From the NCBI GenBank assembly GCA_039881145.1, contig JAYKKI010000032.1, positions 13,844,501-13,908,500 of the forward strand: DNA of 64,000 nt, written 5' to 3'. The notes beneath the pieces are model-generated. The model worked only from the letters and a program-made list of their open reading frames with translations. It had not been told where the DNA came from and did not search any database. The position numbers and the translations under genes were made by a program. Of the stretch, positions 9,785 through 21,039 are shown piece by piece (position 1 is the first letter of the stretch; every line of letters begins with the position of its first letter). The stretch comes from Druceiella hillmani. Taxonomy: Eukaryota; Arthropoda; Insecta; Lepidoptera; Hepialidae.

Positions 9785-10055
9785 ATCTATCGCAATAAAA
9801 TGTTGCAAACAAAATTCTACCTAATACCAGAACTCGACCGTTGTTATGTAGCTCCTAAGCTCACTGCATCCGCTGCAGGCCCCGATCGCTTTGGGAGTGA
9901 CCGGATCGATACTGTACTCAACCCACCCTCCCCATACTGGGCAGGTGCGCCGATGGGATGTCTGTGTGCTATGTATTTGTCAGGGGAATTGTTACTTTAT
10001 AACTTGTTGAAAGTTGGTAAATTATTTTTGGCAGTAATGACACGAGGATAAATTA
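9785..10055. repeat. block a', copy 2 (homologue of 1360-1625)
   Basis: Shares aaaatgttgc, attctacctaataccaga, tcactgcatccgctgcag, a gatcgat core and ggaattgttactt with copy 1. The 83-residue open frame 9800-10051 starts inside the conserved part, but the corresponding frame in copy 1 diverges at once, so I do not support a gene. The two copies flank about 8 kb of duplicated and inserted DNA. Confidence 0.75.
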
Positions 10056-10144
10056 ATGAGAAAAAAGTATATTTAAAAATAATCTCGATGACACATCAAC
10101 TATAAATTACGTCGGAGTATACAGCATGCATTGTAAAAACTTAT

Positions 10145-10440
10145 TCGAATAAAGGGTATCAGCTATAATATTTTACTACGACTTAATAAATCAATGTAAG
10201 GTGTTGCGGAGATATTAGCTATGATCTAATAGACAGCAATACTTTGATTGATTGCCTAATCGCAATAATCAAATAACGGGTATTTGCTCTATGAGGGTAA
10301 TATTTCACTTCTACTTAATAAATCAAGGTAAGGCGTTGCCGAGACGTTGGCTATGATCCAACAGACAGCAATACTTTGAACTATTGTCTAATCGAAATTT
10401 AAGAAACCCTTCCAAATGGGATTCGAACTCGCACAATAGT
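10145..10440. repeat. 132-bp tandem duplication with an adjoining tRNA-like B-box motif
   Basis: Two units (about 10150-10262 and 10283-10395) share aataaatcaatgtaaggtgttg (aatcaaggtaaggcgttg), gctatgatc, and agacagcaatactttga. Just right of unit 2, the minus strand reads gcgagttcgaatcccatttg (10414-10435), which resembles the RNA polymerase III B box (GGTTCGANNCC). I see no convincing A box or cloverleaf, so this may be a decayed tRNA-derived SINE rather than a tRNA gene. Confidence 0.6.
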
Positions 10441-11695
10441 GGCTCGAGTCCATAGATAATTAATAAATCAACTTCATTTTGAAGCATACGAACAAAAATT
10501 CAATATCGTGAAGCTAAAATTTTTTGTTCAGTATATTTTTTCTCAGAAATTGTAAATTGTCAGGTACATTTTTTTAAATGTCTACAATCTTTAATCAGTT
10601 ATCCATTTACGAAAATAATTTCAAACGTTTTGACGTCGAAATTTTAGAGATTAGAAAGAGGGGGAATACATCTTTACACAAATTTTTGCTAAAAACTATT
10701 TTTTTTCGAATGTGCTATGGGTGGCTTTTCAAATAAGAGATAAGCAGACAGGTGGACAGCAAAGTCTCACCATAAGAATTTTCTTTTTATTATTTTGTTA
10801 AACAAAGACACACTCACCAAAATGCATTCAAATAATCCAAAAAAACTACCTACTGACTATTTTCCAGATCAATTATGTACCCAGAGGACTCAAACTTCAA
10901 TGTATTTATACGCGTTTGAAGTAAAAGAACGAACTGGAAGTAACTGTACGAAATATGATATTTTACGTGCAGTACCAAGTATTTATAATAACAATAACAT
11001 ATTTTATCGCTCTGATGCAAGTAGAAATTTATAATACCCAAGCTAAAAAGAACCTCATCGTGTTTTCTTGGATACATATTTTTCAAAAAAAGTTTTTGAA
11101 TATTTCTAAACATTTCAACTATGTGACTAATTATACAAATTGCAATTGCTGCAGTTGCTAATTATACAAATTGAGGTATATTCTACATCAAAGATTTACA
11201 AGAATGAGAGAATTTGCACTTGATTTTAAACCAAATTATGTATGTTAACCAGTGACGCCATCTTCAGTGTGAGCTTAGTTGCATATTCATAAATTATATG
11301 TGTAATCAACGAAATATCGAAAAAAAATGATCAAAGTTAATTTTCATTTATTTTACGTTGATTAGAGTTTTTGAGCTTTCGTTTTGAAATGAAAATTCTT
11401 TTGTATTGACAGATTAAACGCCTGGCGTTTCACCGATCAATGACGCTAACCTAACATCATTTATCGTTCAATTTGAGTACGTTTCCACAGCAGTATTTGC
11501 ATAGAACGAATGATATCTTACTTGAAAACATTTAGACGATTTATTAGAAAATTTAAAGATTTTAAATAAGGACCATTATTTGTAGCGTTTCTTTAAGTGT
11601 CATACAGTAGTTTTAATAACAATATTGATGTTTGAAAAGGCAGTCTATGGTCGTTACGGCATATTATTTAAGTACCACAACGATACAGCTCTGAA
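10441..11695. other. no recognisable feature
   Basis: A+T-rich. Three overlapping short frames at 10795-11161 run on both strands without recognisable content. The homopolymer-interrupted sequence resembles chance DNA. Confidence 0.45.
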
Positions 11696-11699
11696 GATG

Positions 11700-12520
11700 A
11701 CATAATTATAACACTCATGTATAATTACGATCGTTATCACTGTACATGGAATATCTAACATTCCTATTATAATATATTATGAGCGAAATGAAACTATCGC
11801 AGAAGTTTTGCTTCTACCGTTTGGTGCATGTAGTATATACAATTAATATTCACTTAGAGTTACAAGTCAGTAGATGATTTAGACTATGCTTTTAAAGTTT
11901 TAGAAGTGCATGTCGATTGTTTTATTATCATTTATATCAAAAATATACACCTTATTTAATTATTACAAAGTAAGAAACTGTTACCCAAAAGTAAAAAAGT
12001 AAGTCGAAACTGTTTCCCAAAAAACAATTGTGGTTTTCCATATTTCTGAAGTGAAAATCTGGCGTTCTAAGGTCCTTCGCCCGAGAATGGGTGCTGGTCC
12101 AATCGGCCTATAGTAATTCGATTATATTCGGAGGATACCTTCGGTCGACGATGCGAGGCGCTGGCGACACGTCGGTCCCCCACTACGGAGGACTCTAAGC
12201 TCTGGTGATGACGGAATAGTGTGAAGTGTGTAATATTTCATTTGCGTCGCGTGGTTCATCACGGTATTTATATTTGAACAGATTCTGTAGTCGATTTTAG
12301 TCGAGATTAGTATTGAAATACTTACAAACTATTATTTTTTCTAATTAAAAAAAATAATGAAAACAATCACGTAATTCAGATCTCAGCGCCAGAATGTTTT
12401 TTTTTCATATATCAAACTGTTTCTTTGTATGAAGAGGAGTAAAAATAAAAATTATTTGAAATTCCAAAATCATAAAAAACTCGGGACCGATTTATGACAA
12501 CAAATAATAACTACTCCAAT
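11700..12520. repeat. block b, copy 2
   Basis: Homologue of 4470-5890 and 60100-60880. Its core at 12105-12300 reads taattcgattatattcggag, gataccttcggtcgacgatg, cggtattta-tatttgaacagattct and gtagtcgatttta. An actcgggac match at 12478 extends the homology. It lacks the minisatellite and the retroelement tail of copy 1. Near 11790 a single agaagttttgcttctacc matches agaagttttgcttctatc of copy 3. Confidence 0.75.
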
Positions 12521-12827
12521 ATGTTTATATAGAAATTTTACAGGATGTAAATATAGTACTAGAATTTTTTTTTAATTTCGCTTGCCATATATGACATAAC
12601 TTAAAAGAGCGAGTTAGAAAGATCTCCAAAATCACTTTCTCAGATTTTATATAACTAATACTAGAGATATCATTTATATCTCAAATTATTAAAACCCAAA
12701 ATTATGATAATGACATGGTTACTAGAAAATCATCTGAAGTTTATTGGAAAACTATAGCAATGTTTCACAATATCGGTGTTTTTGGTATACCACGGTATAT
12801 TTATGTCAGTGAAAGACATACTAGGTA

Positions 12828-12832
<5 letters not shown>

Positions 12833-12893
<61 letters not shown>

Positions 12894-12906
12894 TATATAT
12901 ATATAC

Positions 12907-12937
<31 letters not shown>

Positions 12938-12938
12938 T
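12833..12938. repeat. compound (TA)n microsatellite
   Basis: About 105 bp of TA with ACATA and ACTATA interruptions, the longest TA tract in the window. It produces tyrosine/isoleucine-rich frames on both strands (12715-13035, 12730-12942, 12776-12967), none of which is a gene. It lies in DNA that separates block b copy 2 from block c copy 2 and is absent from the copy 1 interval. Confidence 0.97.
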
Positions 12939-13087
12939 GCATAATATATGTACATGGCGAAAATTAATAATGAATGCAAACACTTCAGTGGAAATATCAC
13001 GAGTGCGTACCCTTAAAGATTTATTTTTGCCCTAGTGTGTACGAAACCTTCATAGCCCCAGTTCTACTCGTACTAAGGAAGCTTTAT

Positions 13088-13294
13088 TTATAAATGTATC
13101 ATTACATACAAAGTATCTTCACCAACATTAACGACGATGAAGTACATAGTGCGACGATTTGCAGCTACACATTGTACCCTTGAGTCGCACTCAAACCCAA
13201 GATTTTTTATCAGCTGTCGCATATTAAAAACCATTTGGCCAACCAAACTTGCTAAAACTCGAATTAACCTATTGTATAGAACTTGTCTCTGATA
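13088..13294 (-). other. stop-free coding-like segment, unidentified
   Basis: Minus-strand frame of 68 codons between stops, containing RLIRVLASLVGQMVF and VQCVAANRRTMYFIVV. It lacks an early Met and a recognisable family. The 'LASLVGQMVF' string faintly recalls the helix after the polymerase in DIRS-like elements, but the following residues do not fit. It may be TE debris or chance. It sits in the roughly 2.4-kb stretch present only in copy 2 of the large duplication. Confidence 0.2.
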
Positions 13295-13299
13295 CTAAT

Positions 13300-14585
13300 T
13301 TCGCATGATGAAATAGGCTCATTTTAAAATATCCTGTTGACATATTGCAACTTTTCAAGTCACATAATATAGTTTTAAATATTATTTATAATGTAAATAA
13401 ATTCCACAGATTTTTCATATTCGTATATTTAGGGATGCATCAATAATCACTATCACTTAAAGTGGTCTTTGGTATTCAATTCAAGTAACATAGAACTTCC
13501 AGTGGACTAAATATTATAGTGACCCAAATTCCTGCCCAAAAATATTCGCATACTCCAATTTTTCCCGAACAAATACTTATATGATTGTGATATGCAACTT
13601 TTACTGACTCATTATACTTACAAGGTCACGTGCACCATTACTTTACATTTTATCAGTAATGCGCTGAGAGATCACAATAAAGTGATGTATGTTTGTGAAA
13701 GTTAAACCCTTAAAATTGTATTATGTAATTTATATATTTATTATAATTTTATTATATATTTTTTAATCCATATGCGAATAATAAAAGGAGGAATATTAGC
13801 AATAAAGAGGTACGTAAAAATAACTTAATTGTATATATTTAATTAGTATATACAAGAGATAAATGTTTGAATTTACGGTTTGCAGTAAACAAATAACGTC
13901 AAACTTAGGCATGAATTTTTGATTAAGCATTGAAATTTTAACGAGTTTTTTACCAAATTGAATTTTTTTTTTGTTGAACTTGAATATTTTATTTGAACAA
14001 AAATAACTTCTTTACGACATATGATTAGTTTATTTAATTTTACAATACGTCGTATCGGTAAAAGGGATATGGTGCAAAGTCACTAATTATCTTTATTATT
14101 TTTGTCAAGTAGCTAAATCAGGTCTCTAATTCGCAATAAAATTATAAAAGTATAGTACATGTTACTCGATTTATTAGAAAAAAAAATTTTAAACTTTATT
14201 TTGAAATGTTCAAGACGCAATACATAACATCTAAAATTGTTGTCTCTCTTTACACACTTTCAATAAAATTATTATTTGTAAAAATATTTTATTTGAATTT
14301 TAACTGACCTTTGACTTAAATTTCTGTGTAACGTTTAGGATACAAATCATTACATAATGTCTTTTTGTGTCTGTTTTTCCTTCACGTCAAAATATATTGA
14401 AAATGTAATTATTTATTGGGTTATATATCGGGCTATAATATAATAAATATAGCTACACTATGTTAACGACAGCTAAGCAAATCTCTTTGAAGAAACTAGA
14501 ATATTATTGAAAAAATTTACGACCCATAACAGGTACACAGTTTAATGAGGAAACATGAAACCAAGTTAGATCTTATAGATTGTGA
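13300..14585. other. no recognisable feature
   Basis: A+T-rich DNA with poly-T and poly-A runs. No gene, RNA or repeat that I can support. Confidence 0.5.
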
Positions 14586-14590
14586 ATAAT

Positions 14591-14657
14591 AAACTAGTAC
14601 GAAATTATGTGTTCTTAAGTCGTAACAAATTAAGAATACATAATTTCGTACTAGTTT
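14591..14657. repeat. 27-bp inverted repeat (hairpin)
   Basis: aaactagtacgaaattatgt plus gttctta pairs with taagaatacataatttcgta plus ctagttt, one mismatch, across a 13-nt spacer. A transcript in either direction would fold into a long stem. The 77-residue frame crossing it is incidental. It could be a snap-back mobile-element footprint. Confidence 0.9.
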
Positions 14658-14989
14658 TACGCAAGCGAATTTATGCGTGTTCTAAAACTTTACTAATTAG
14701 AAGTGTGGGAGCTTTTAAAATACTCTTGAAAAGCTTTAAATTTACAGTCAGACTTAATGTAAATAAAAGAAAAAATATCAAAGAACTTATTTTGCTAATC
14801 GATTTCGTGATGTAGAGAGTTTATCAATTCATGGTAATCTTAAAAGTTTAACAGAACAAAATAGATCTTCGTACATTCAAAATTATACTGTAGGCTAGGT
14901 GCTTATTTTAGAGATAATACGATTGAAACTACATATAGGAACATTGACAGGGTTCTAAGATAGGCAGCTTCGATGATTATTACAATCGT

Positions 14990-15445
14990 ACCGGGGACAA
15001 AAGTTATGAAACTAATGTAAACATTTATTCAGGACAAAGCTATCAACAATACGCAAAATACATATAAATATTCACAAACAATTACCCAAAGTAACAAAAT
15101 TAAATTCTCACCTCTCCTGTTTACCTTCCATTGCACGTCTGATCGCAAAGCCAACCGAGTAGGGGTCCAAAAAAGCGGCAACACACATTGAGAATCTGCT
15201 CGCGTATATAAATCAGTATGAAGAAAGGCGCTGAAGCCTTTAATTACATAACTCAGCAACGAAAACATATACAAAAACGACCCCGCCCGCCCAAATCTAC
15301 ATAAAGCTTTGAATAATGAATTCGCGTAAAAGCTTCGCTTCTTTGTCGTATGGATTTTTATATATTTCCATAATTATACAAAAATCTATCACTTTATAAC
15401 CTAAAGTGTAAATTTATGGGTGTGACCTTGTTTATTTATTTCTTC
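14990..15445. repeat. block c, copy 2 (homologue of 5895-6425)
   Basis: Core at 15280-15325: cgaccccgcccgcccaaatc, tacataaagctttgaataatgaatt. Other matches to copy 1 are attctcacctctcctgttt, ccgagtaggggtcc, aaaaatctatcactttataac and gtgaccttgtttattt. The 81-residue minus frame at 15029-15274 has no counterpart in copy 1. Confidence 0.75.
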
Positions 15446-15689
15446 CTTAAGGGTATTGAATACATGATTCTTTTTCATGTTTTGTTCTATTAGAGAGGAT
15501 TTCTAGACAAAATTTGCAAAGCTATATTTATCACCATTACAATTTTACTTTACACTCGTTTAAGTGTTTCTCGTTAATTTACTGTGCCAATTACTGTGTT
15601 AATTTGCTGTGAAAGATATCGAATATTCCTAACATGCAAAATGCACTTTAAAGTGGTAAATGCATACGAAAGTTCAGATTATTTATTAT

Positions 15690-15785
15690 TTTCTCATTCA
15701 GTATCTTTCAGACATAACTGAACATTTTCTCATTCAGTATCTTTCAGACATAACTCATTCAGTATCTTTCAGAAATAACTGAAAA
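15690..15785. repeat. short tandem repeat, 3 copies
   Basis: Three copies of tcattcagtatctttcaga-ataact at about 15697, 15735 and 15755. The first two are also followed or preceded by aacattttc. Imperfect spacing points to stepwise duplication. Confidence 0.85.
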
Positions 15786-15789
15786 ATTA

Positions 15790-16670
15790 TATAAAGCACA
15801 CACGAAAACGGAAAATTTTGAATAATTAAACTTTAAAATCGTAAACTTATTTAGATAATTAATTTTTTTGCAAGACACGAATAGAAGTATAATAATTTTA
15901 TGCAACAATATTCGTTACTTTCTTCTTTTACTTACTAAACGTTTTTCTCAGTAGGATATTTTCTATTTTCTTTTACAATTAGTTAGTATTTAGAAAAGAT
16001 TGTTGAAACTTTCCCTGTCTTAATATCAATGATTTCTTGTTAAAAGTATTAATATATAAAAATAACGGATTTACTGTGTACCACGTCACGCCCACATGAA
16101 GGGTGTAATGCAGTGTACCATGTAAATTGCCGTTTATAGCTCGTATCTTAATGGATTGTAAGTTCTTTGTATAGCTATAGTACACGGAATCTATTAATTG
16201 TATTAAGAATAGCATTCTTCATAACTCAGTGCATCTATAAAGTTATTCTCATAGGGATTACTGATACCAATCTTGAGAAATCTTCACACGGGACTAGCAA
16301 AAACAATGCCGATTTTTCCATTACTGTCATAGTAACAAGTAGCCAATGATGTTTCAGAAATCGGATTAAGTCTTCTGGATTTAAGTCAATACTCAGGAGC
16401 AAAGTTGTATAGCTAAACGCGGGTATATGCATATAAATGTATGTATATTTACATGTAACTTTTACAATGTTCTTGTTAGTTAGTGTTCTTGTAGTACACT
16501 TAAAAAAACATCGCCTTGTGGTCTTCTTAAAAGGATATCTGCATTCCCGTGTTGGATAAAATACAAGACAGTTCATCGTAATAATTATGTACGCAAAGTT
16601 TTATTTTACTGGTACTATTTTTCTTGATCTGTCTTTGATTTTATCTTAGGCATGGTCAACTTTAACTATT
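15790..16670. other. no supported gene; overlapping frames at 16235-16576
   Basis: Mostly A+T-rich. The 113-residue minus-strand frame 16235-16576 and a plus-strand frame around 16252-16349 overlap antisense in a slightly G+C-richer patch. Neither shows a family I recognise, so I do not call a gene. Confidence 0.35.
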
Positions 16671-16674
16671 AGCT

Positions 16675-17390
16675 TGTAAGGCGGGAGTTGAATTAGCGAC
16701 TCGCCCCGGCTTCGCACGGGTGCAATGTAGGTACTAATGCAGTGTAATTGTGGAGGTATTATTAATGTTACTGTCATTCACGCGCCGCCGCCGCCCGCTG
16801 CCGTCGCCGTCCGTACACGGCATCGGCATCGCGAATACTGAATTTGATATCTTCTGAAATAGATGTGGTATCTTATGAAATATTAATGATAATGATTTGC
16901 TGTGAAGAGCAAATTTTATCTGCATTAAATGTCCAACGAAACCAACTGATTTAATTAAATAAAGATTAATATAATATTGACCAAAATAACTTCAAATTAT
17001 AACCCGCAAAAACAAATTAATAAAAATGGTCACTATGTGTTATCCGTAGCATATAAATATATACCGTCGCGGACTTCTTTGTAGATATTTTTAAAATATA
17101 CAATTCCATAGTACATTTTTTTATATATCGTAAATTAGTCAATGTTACCAATGAACGGTTCCAAAATTCTACTTTTTGACGAAATAATGACTTTTTTTAT
17201 ATTTTCTGGAAATATAACCCTATAAATATATCTCATGCATAATTTATAATATTTCCTATAAACCTTTTGGAAGAAATTATCTAAATGATAGTGAAAACCG
17301 CATCAAAATCCGTTGCGTAGTTTAAAAGATCTAAGCTTACAGAAGGACAGACACACGCTGGAGGCGACTTTGTTTTATACTATGTTAGAA
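16675..17390 (+). mobile_element. 3' region of a non-LTR retroelement (RTE-like)
   Basis: Opens with gactcgccccggcttcgcac followed by gggtgcaatg. Further on come accgtcgcggacttctttgt and a caattccatagtacat stretch, then catcaaaatccgttgcgtag, gaaggacagacacac and gcgactttgttttatactatg. This series is a widespread retroelement tail in arthropods. It differs from the usual form by a G+C-rich (ccg)n-like insertion at 16778-16830. No coding sequence of the element remains, and no target-site duplication was confirmed. It lies between block c and block d of the large duplication, widening the gap there. Confidence 0.75.
16778..16832. repeat. G+C-rich (CCG)n-like stretch inside the retroelement
   Basis: cgcgccgccgccgcccgctg then ccgtcgccgtccgtacacgg and catcggcatcgcg: the most G+C-rich 55 bp in the window. 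It appears as an imperfect trinucleotide expansion within the retroelement tail. Confidence 0.85.
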
Positions 17391-17399
17391 TAAGTTGAT

Positions 17400-17635
17400 A
17401 TTTCAAGTGTATAAAAATTATGAGCAAATTTTATATTTAAATAATTATCACAAATTCAAATGTATACTTTGTAATTTTCTGTATAAAATTTTAAACTACC
17501 TGAGAATATAAAATTTCTCGCAGATTATTTTCATTGCACTAAACACCTCATAAAATATCGTAATAACAGGAGCTTTTAAAAGCTTTAAAAAACTAAAGTA
17601 TTCACATGTAATCGTTATGTTGACACAAACTCGCA
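17400..17635. other. no recognisable feature
   Basis: A+T-rich spacer between the retroelement tail and block d. Confidence 0.5.
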
Positions 17636-17639
17636 CATA

Positions 17640-17995
17640 TTTGCTCGTTACTTAAAGCGCGAAAAATATAAAACAATTACATAAGTAATTATTATGAGAC
17701 GGCAAACGCTCCTCTCACAATAATCATCCACCGGAAAAAGCGTACAAATGTGAAACAAAATCCGCCAAAGGCAAAATCGTATGAGTGGAAATTAAATTTG
17801 TAAAAATACCAACCCACCTATAAACGTGCATTGAAAAGTATAAAATATTTCTCGCTTCCAATCTCATTTTTTCGCTTCAGGAAAATTTTTGATAAAATTT
17901 ATGTATATATACATTGTTACTGAGCTAGTACTCGAATTACCTGAATTTGGATGACGTTACAAATTTTACTTAAACAGTTTTCTTTTTCAGTTCCG
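17640..17995. repeat. block d, copy 1 (homologue of 62210-62580)
   Basis: Collinear with 62210-62580: aataatcatccaccgg (aataatcatcttccg), cgccaaaggcaaaatcgtat followed by gagtggaa (gccaaaggcaaaattgtatg, agcggaa), a tataaaatatttctcgctt stretch, ttttttcgcttcaggaaaat (tgtttccgcttcaggcaaat) and ttttacttaaacagttttc. The most conserved part is 17760-17880. No shared open frame. Confidence 0.75.
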
Positions 17996-17999
17996 TTCG

Positions 18000-18785
18000 A
18001 AACTGGAAAATAATCTGGACATAATCGAGGCAACTGGAAATTAGAACGTACTATTCGTTCATTTTTAACGTCAATGTCTCAGATCATTAAATAATACTGA
18101 AGATATTTAAGCAAAATTTTAGAATATAAGACTTATTCATACAATAATAAGTGGTGAAACTCTCAAACAAATAACCCCGTCTCAAACAAATTTCATCTTT
18201 TGTTCTAATTCATCGTGTTAGTTTATGGTTAATTGTTTGTAATATTTAAAAAATTACCTTAAATCAATATTATTTATTTCCGCTTGCTTGTTAGTTCGTC
18301 ATAGGAAAACTACCAGGCGGCTTGAATCAAAACTTTTACTGACAATTAACCCTTATTTTTCTAAGCTTACCTCTTGTGCCATACCGATGCATATATGGTA
18401 TTTTACTTAGCATTTTACGTTTGTTATATGATTTCCAAAATTACTAAAGTTTATTTCGAACGGATTCAATATTATTATTCACATATGATTTTAGCATTTA
18501 AAATCTTATCCTTAAAAACTTATAGTACGCCTAGAATAAGTTGGAGATAACTGTCTATAGTTACTCAAAATATTTAAAACGATAAGAGTTAATTAAAAGA
18601 GTTAAACAAAATTTTGTTTCTTGTGTACATAGAATTTATGTTATGAATCGGTAACTTCAAAAATAAGTCCACTGAACTAACGATGGATATTTTTATACGA
18701 CCAATAAAAACTTACACTGGTTGGCTGTAAGAGGCTGCTCTGCCTGCGTAACAATAAGTCCGATAAATCTATCACTTGTTTGCAT
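18000..18785. other. no recognisable feature
   Basis: A+T-rich DNA. Nothing supported. Confidence 0.5.
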
Positions 18786-18790
18786 TAAAG

Positions 18791-19198
18791 TACGTAAATA
18801 AATAAAAATACTTTAACATTGGCCACCGCTTATTAAAATTTGCTGGATAACAAACACCTGTTTGTTTCTACAACTAATTTCCATAACACTCGGTAGTATG
18901 CGATTTATAGTGTTTTAAATCAAAATCGAAGTTTACCTCACCTGTCGAATCTTTCTTATGTAAAATACATAAGTTGAGGTAACTTAATTAAATACGTAAA
19001 TAAATAAATAAATAAAAATACTTTAACATTGGCCACCGATTATCAAAATTTTCTTGGTAACAAACATGCTTGTTTCTGCAACACTGTTTTATAAATCCCG
19101 GGTAATGTATGGTCGATAGAATATTTTAAATCGAAATTAAAAAGTTACCTCGCTTCTCGAATTTTACTTATGTAAAATATATAGGGAGAGGTAACTCA
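18791..19198. repeat. ~202-bp tandem duplication, each unit ending in a hairpin
   Basis: Two units start tacgtaaataaataaa at 18791 and 18993 and share aatactttaacattggccac, cttgtttct-caac and gtcgaat/ctcgaat. Each unit ends with an inverted repeat: gtttacctc ... gaggtaact, enclosing an inner cttatgta-aaa-tacataag palindrome in unit 1 (weakened in unit 2). The stem is kept in both copies although the spacer differs. Confidence 0.9.
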
Positions 19199-19199
19199 G

Positions 19200-20245
19200 A
19201 TATTGGAGCTATCTGTATAAGATTAAGCGACAAAAAACATCGACGCAAACGTATTGCGCGCACGCAGCTTGTATTTAGAACTAGAGCTTAACACTTTTTT
19301 CTTGTACACAACTAATAACACATCTGACATAAGCAAAGCGCTGCATAACAGTTTGATTATATTTACTTCAATTGTTAGAAGTTTATACAGTGTGTTCGTA
19401 GTTTGGGGGCAGTTTTAGAGCGAAGTTATTAACTATTTTTCTTTATTTTATAAGCATTTGCTTGAAATCGTATCGAAGGGAAATGGCATATTCTGCAATC
19501 AAAAATTAGTTTAAAAATTAAGAAAAGTGACAATCATTCATTTTCTTGAATTCGTATCGACTCGAATAAATCTCTTAATATTGTATATGTAATTTATCGA
19601 AAATTGCTTGAAATCTTTTTTAATTCGGTTTGCAATTGTGCACATTCCTTAAATAACGAACAAGCTACTCCCTGTTATAAGTGCTACAAAAATACGAAAG
19701 GAGAAAAGAAAAACAAACTGTTAAACGCATGTCGAAACACGCAAAAATAGGATTACGTTATTTTATTTTTTTTGTCTGATGACTGAAATTAAGTGACGAT
19801 AGATATTGATCTCGATTTAATTTCTTCCTATAAAGTTGTATTGGTTATTTTTTCTAAAATAAATATTTAGTAGATGAATCTTATTAAACATACTTTAATA
19901 AAAATGTAATAAATAGTATATAGCAAGAAAAGTGTGTTTGCATCTTTGTCACTCAATCCCATCTAAAGGGCTGGATAGATTTTCGTAATATTTGATTTAG
20001 GCATACTCCTGTTGCAGGTTTGAAACTCGATGTTTTTTATGCAATGATATATAATTTTTTCTACAATATATCAATAGAGGGCAGCACACTTGTACCAAAT
20101 AAGTAAAACCTTTAATTTTATTTATGGCGAGGCAAATAACGTTAAAGGTTACGTTTCAATTGTCTCATTGTCTTACAGAGAAATATCGCCGCTTTAACCG
20201 AATGTCCACGCGGGTAGTGCCGTGGAAAAGATTAAATATTCGTAT
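19200..20245. other. no gene; possible weak TE tail at 19955-20110
   Basis: Mostly featureless. At 19955-20110 the run of ctaaagggctggatagattt, gatttaggcatactcctgtt and atcaatagagggcagcacac resembles retroelement 3' tail text seen in insects, but I cannot anchor it to a second copy in this window. Confidence 0.3.
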
Positions 20246-20247
20246 CG

Positions 20248-20248
<1 letters not shown>

Positions 20249-20296
<48 letters not shown>
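20249..20296. repeat. (TA)n microsatellite
   Basis: About 46 bp of pure TA, giving two overlapping tyrosine/isoleucine frames (20124-20327, 20222-20422) that are artefacts. Confidence 0.97.
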
Positions 20297-20299
<3 letters not shown>

Positions 20300-20985
20300 T
20301 TATACATTATTATACCTACAGGTCTAAGGACACATTCCTTCAAAATCACATTATCGCCTTTACGAATATTTTTTTTTATTTCTCTCACAAACTTGGATAA
20401 AGTGAATACAATATATTTTTAAAATAACCCGTACAATTTTCTCTTCATTTTTTATATTATTTCGTTAGAGCAATTCACGCATCATATTCAAATTATCAGA
20501 CTTAATTTTTATTTTAAACGGTACGAATCACGAGAAAATCTAACGATAAAATGAAGTCGCGTTCAAAAAGATATACGTGTAATCCATTAAAACACTACAT
20601 AAAATCTTCATGTCCATTCAAAAATATATAATATTTTCTAATTAATACGCAAATAATATTCCATATTTAAAAACTTATAGAAGAAAAAATTACATCATAA
20701 ATCTTTATAAAATGCAAATGATCGTGAACTTACGGCCACCATCAGTATATAATTTATACACCACACTAGAATCAGACTCGGAGACTCAAAAGAATACATT
20801 TTAGTAATATAAACGTAATTAGATTCAATGAAACGATAAAGACAATGTCTCAGAGAAGAAATTATACATAGCAATATATTGTTTTATCTCAATCGATGCA
20901 TATAATTTCCTGTCTTAACTGTATAATTCAAATAATATAAATGAAAAGTTTAACTATTTAAATTCTGTTACAATTAAATATAATC
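20297..20985. other. no recognisable feature
   Basis: A+T-rich spacer between two TA tracts 0.7 kb apart. Confidence 0.5.
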
Positions 20986-20989
20986 ACGC

Positions 20990-21037
<48 letters not shown>
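20990..21037. repeat. (TA)n microsatellite
   Basis: About 46 bp of pure TA, flanked by cacgcg on the left and acgcgcatatacat to the right. Confidence 0.97.

Positions 21038-21039
<2 letters not shown>

Noticed and set aside
10405..10440. tRNA gene
   Set aside because: Only the B-box-like stretch is recognisable; no acceptor stem or anticodon arm.
12715..13035. Tyrosine/isoleucine-rich frames over TA tracts
   Set aside because: (TA)n gives alternating Tyr/Ile codons in all frames; the same occurs at 2.1, 9.0, 20.2 and 47.0 kb.
13088..13294. DIRS-like element
   Set aside because: One helix-like string fits, but no tyrosine recombinase, reverse transcriptase or split repeats were seen.
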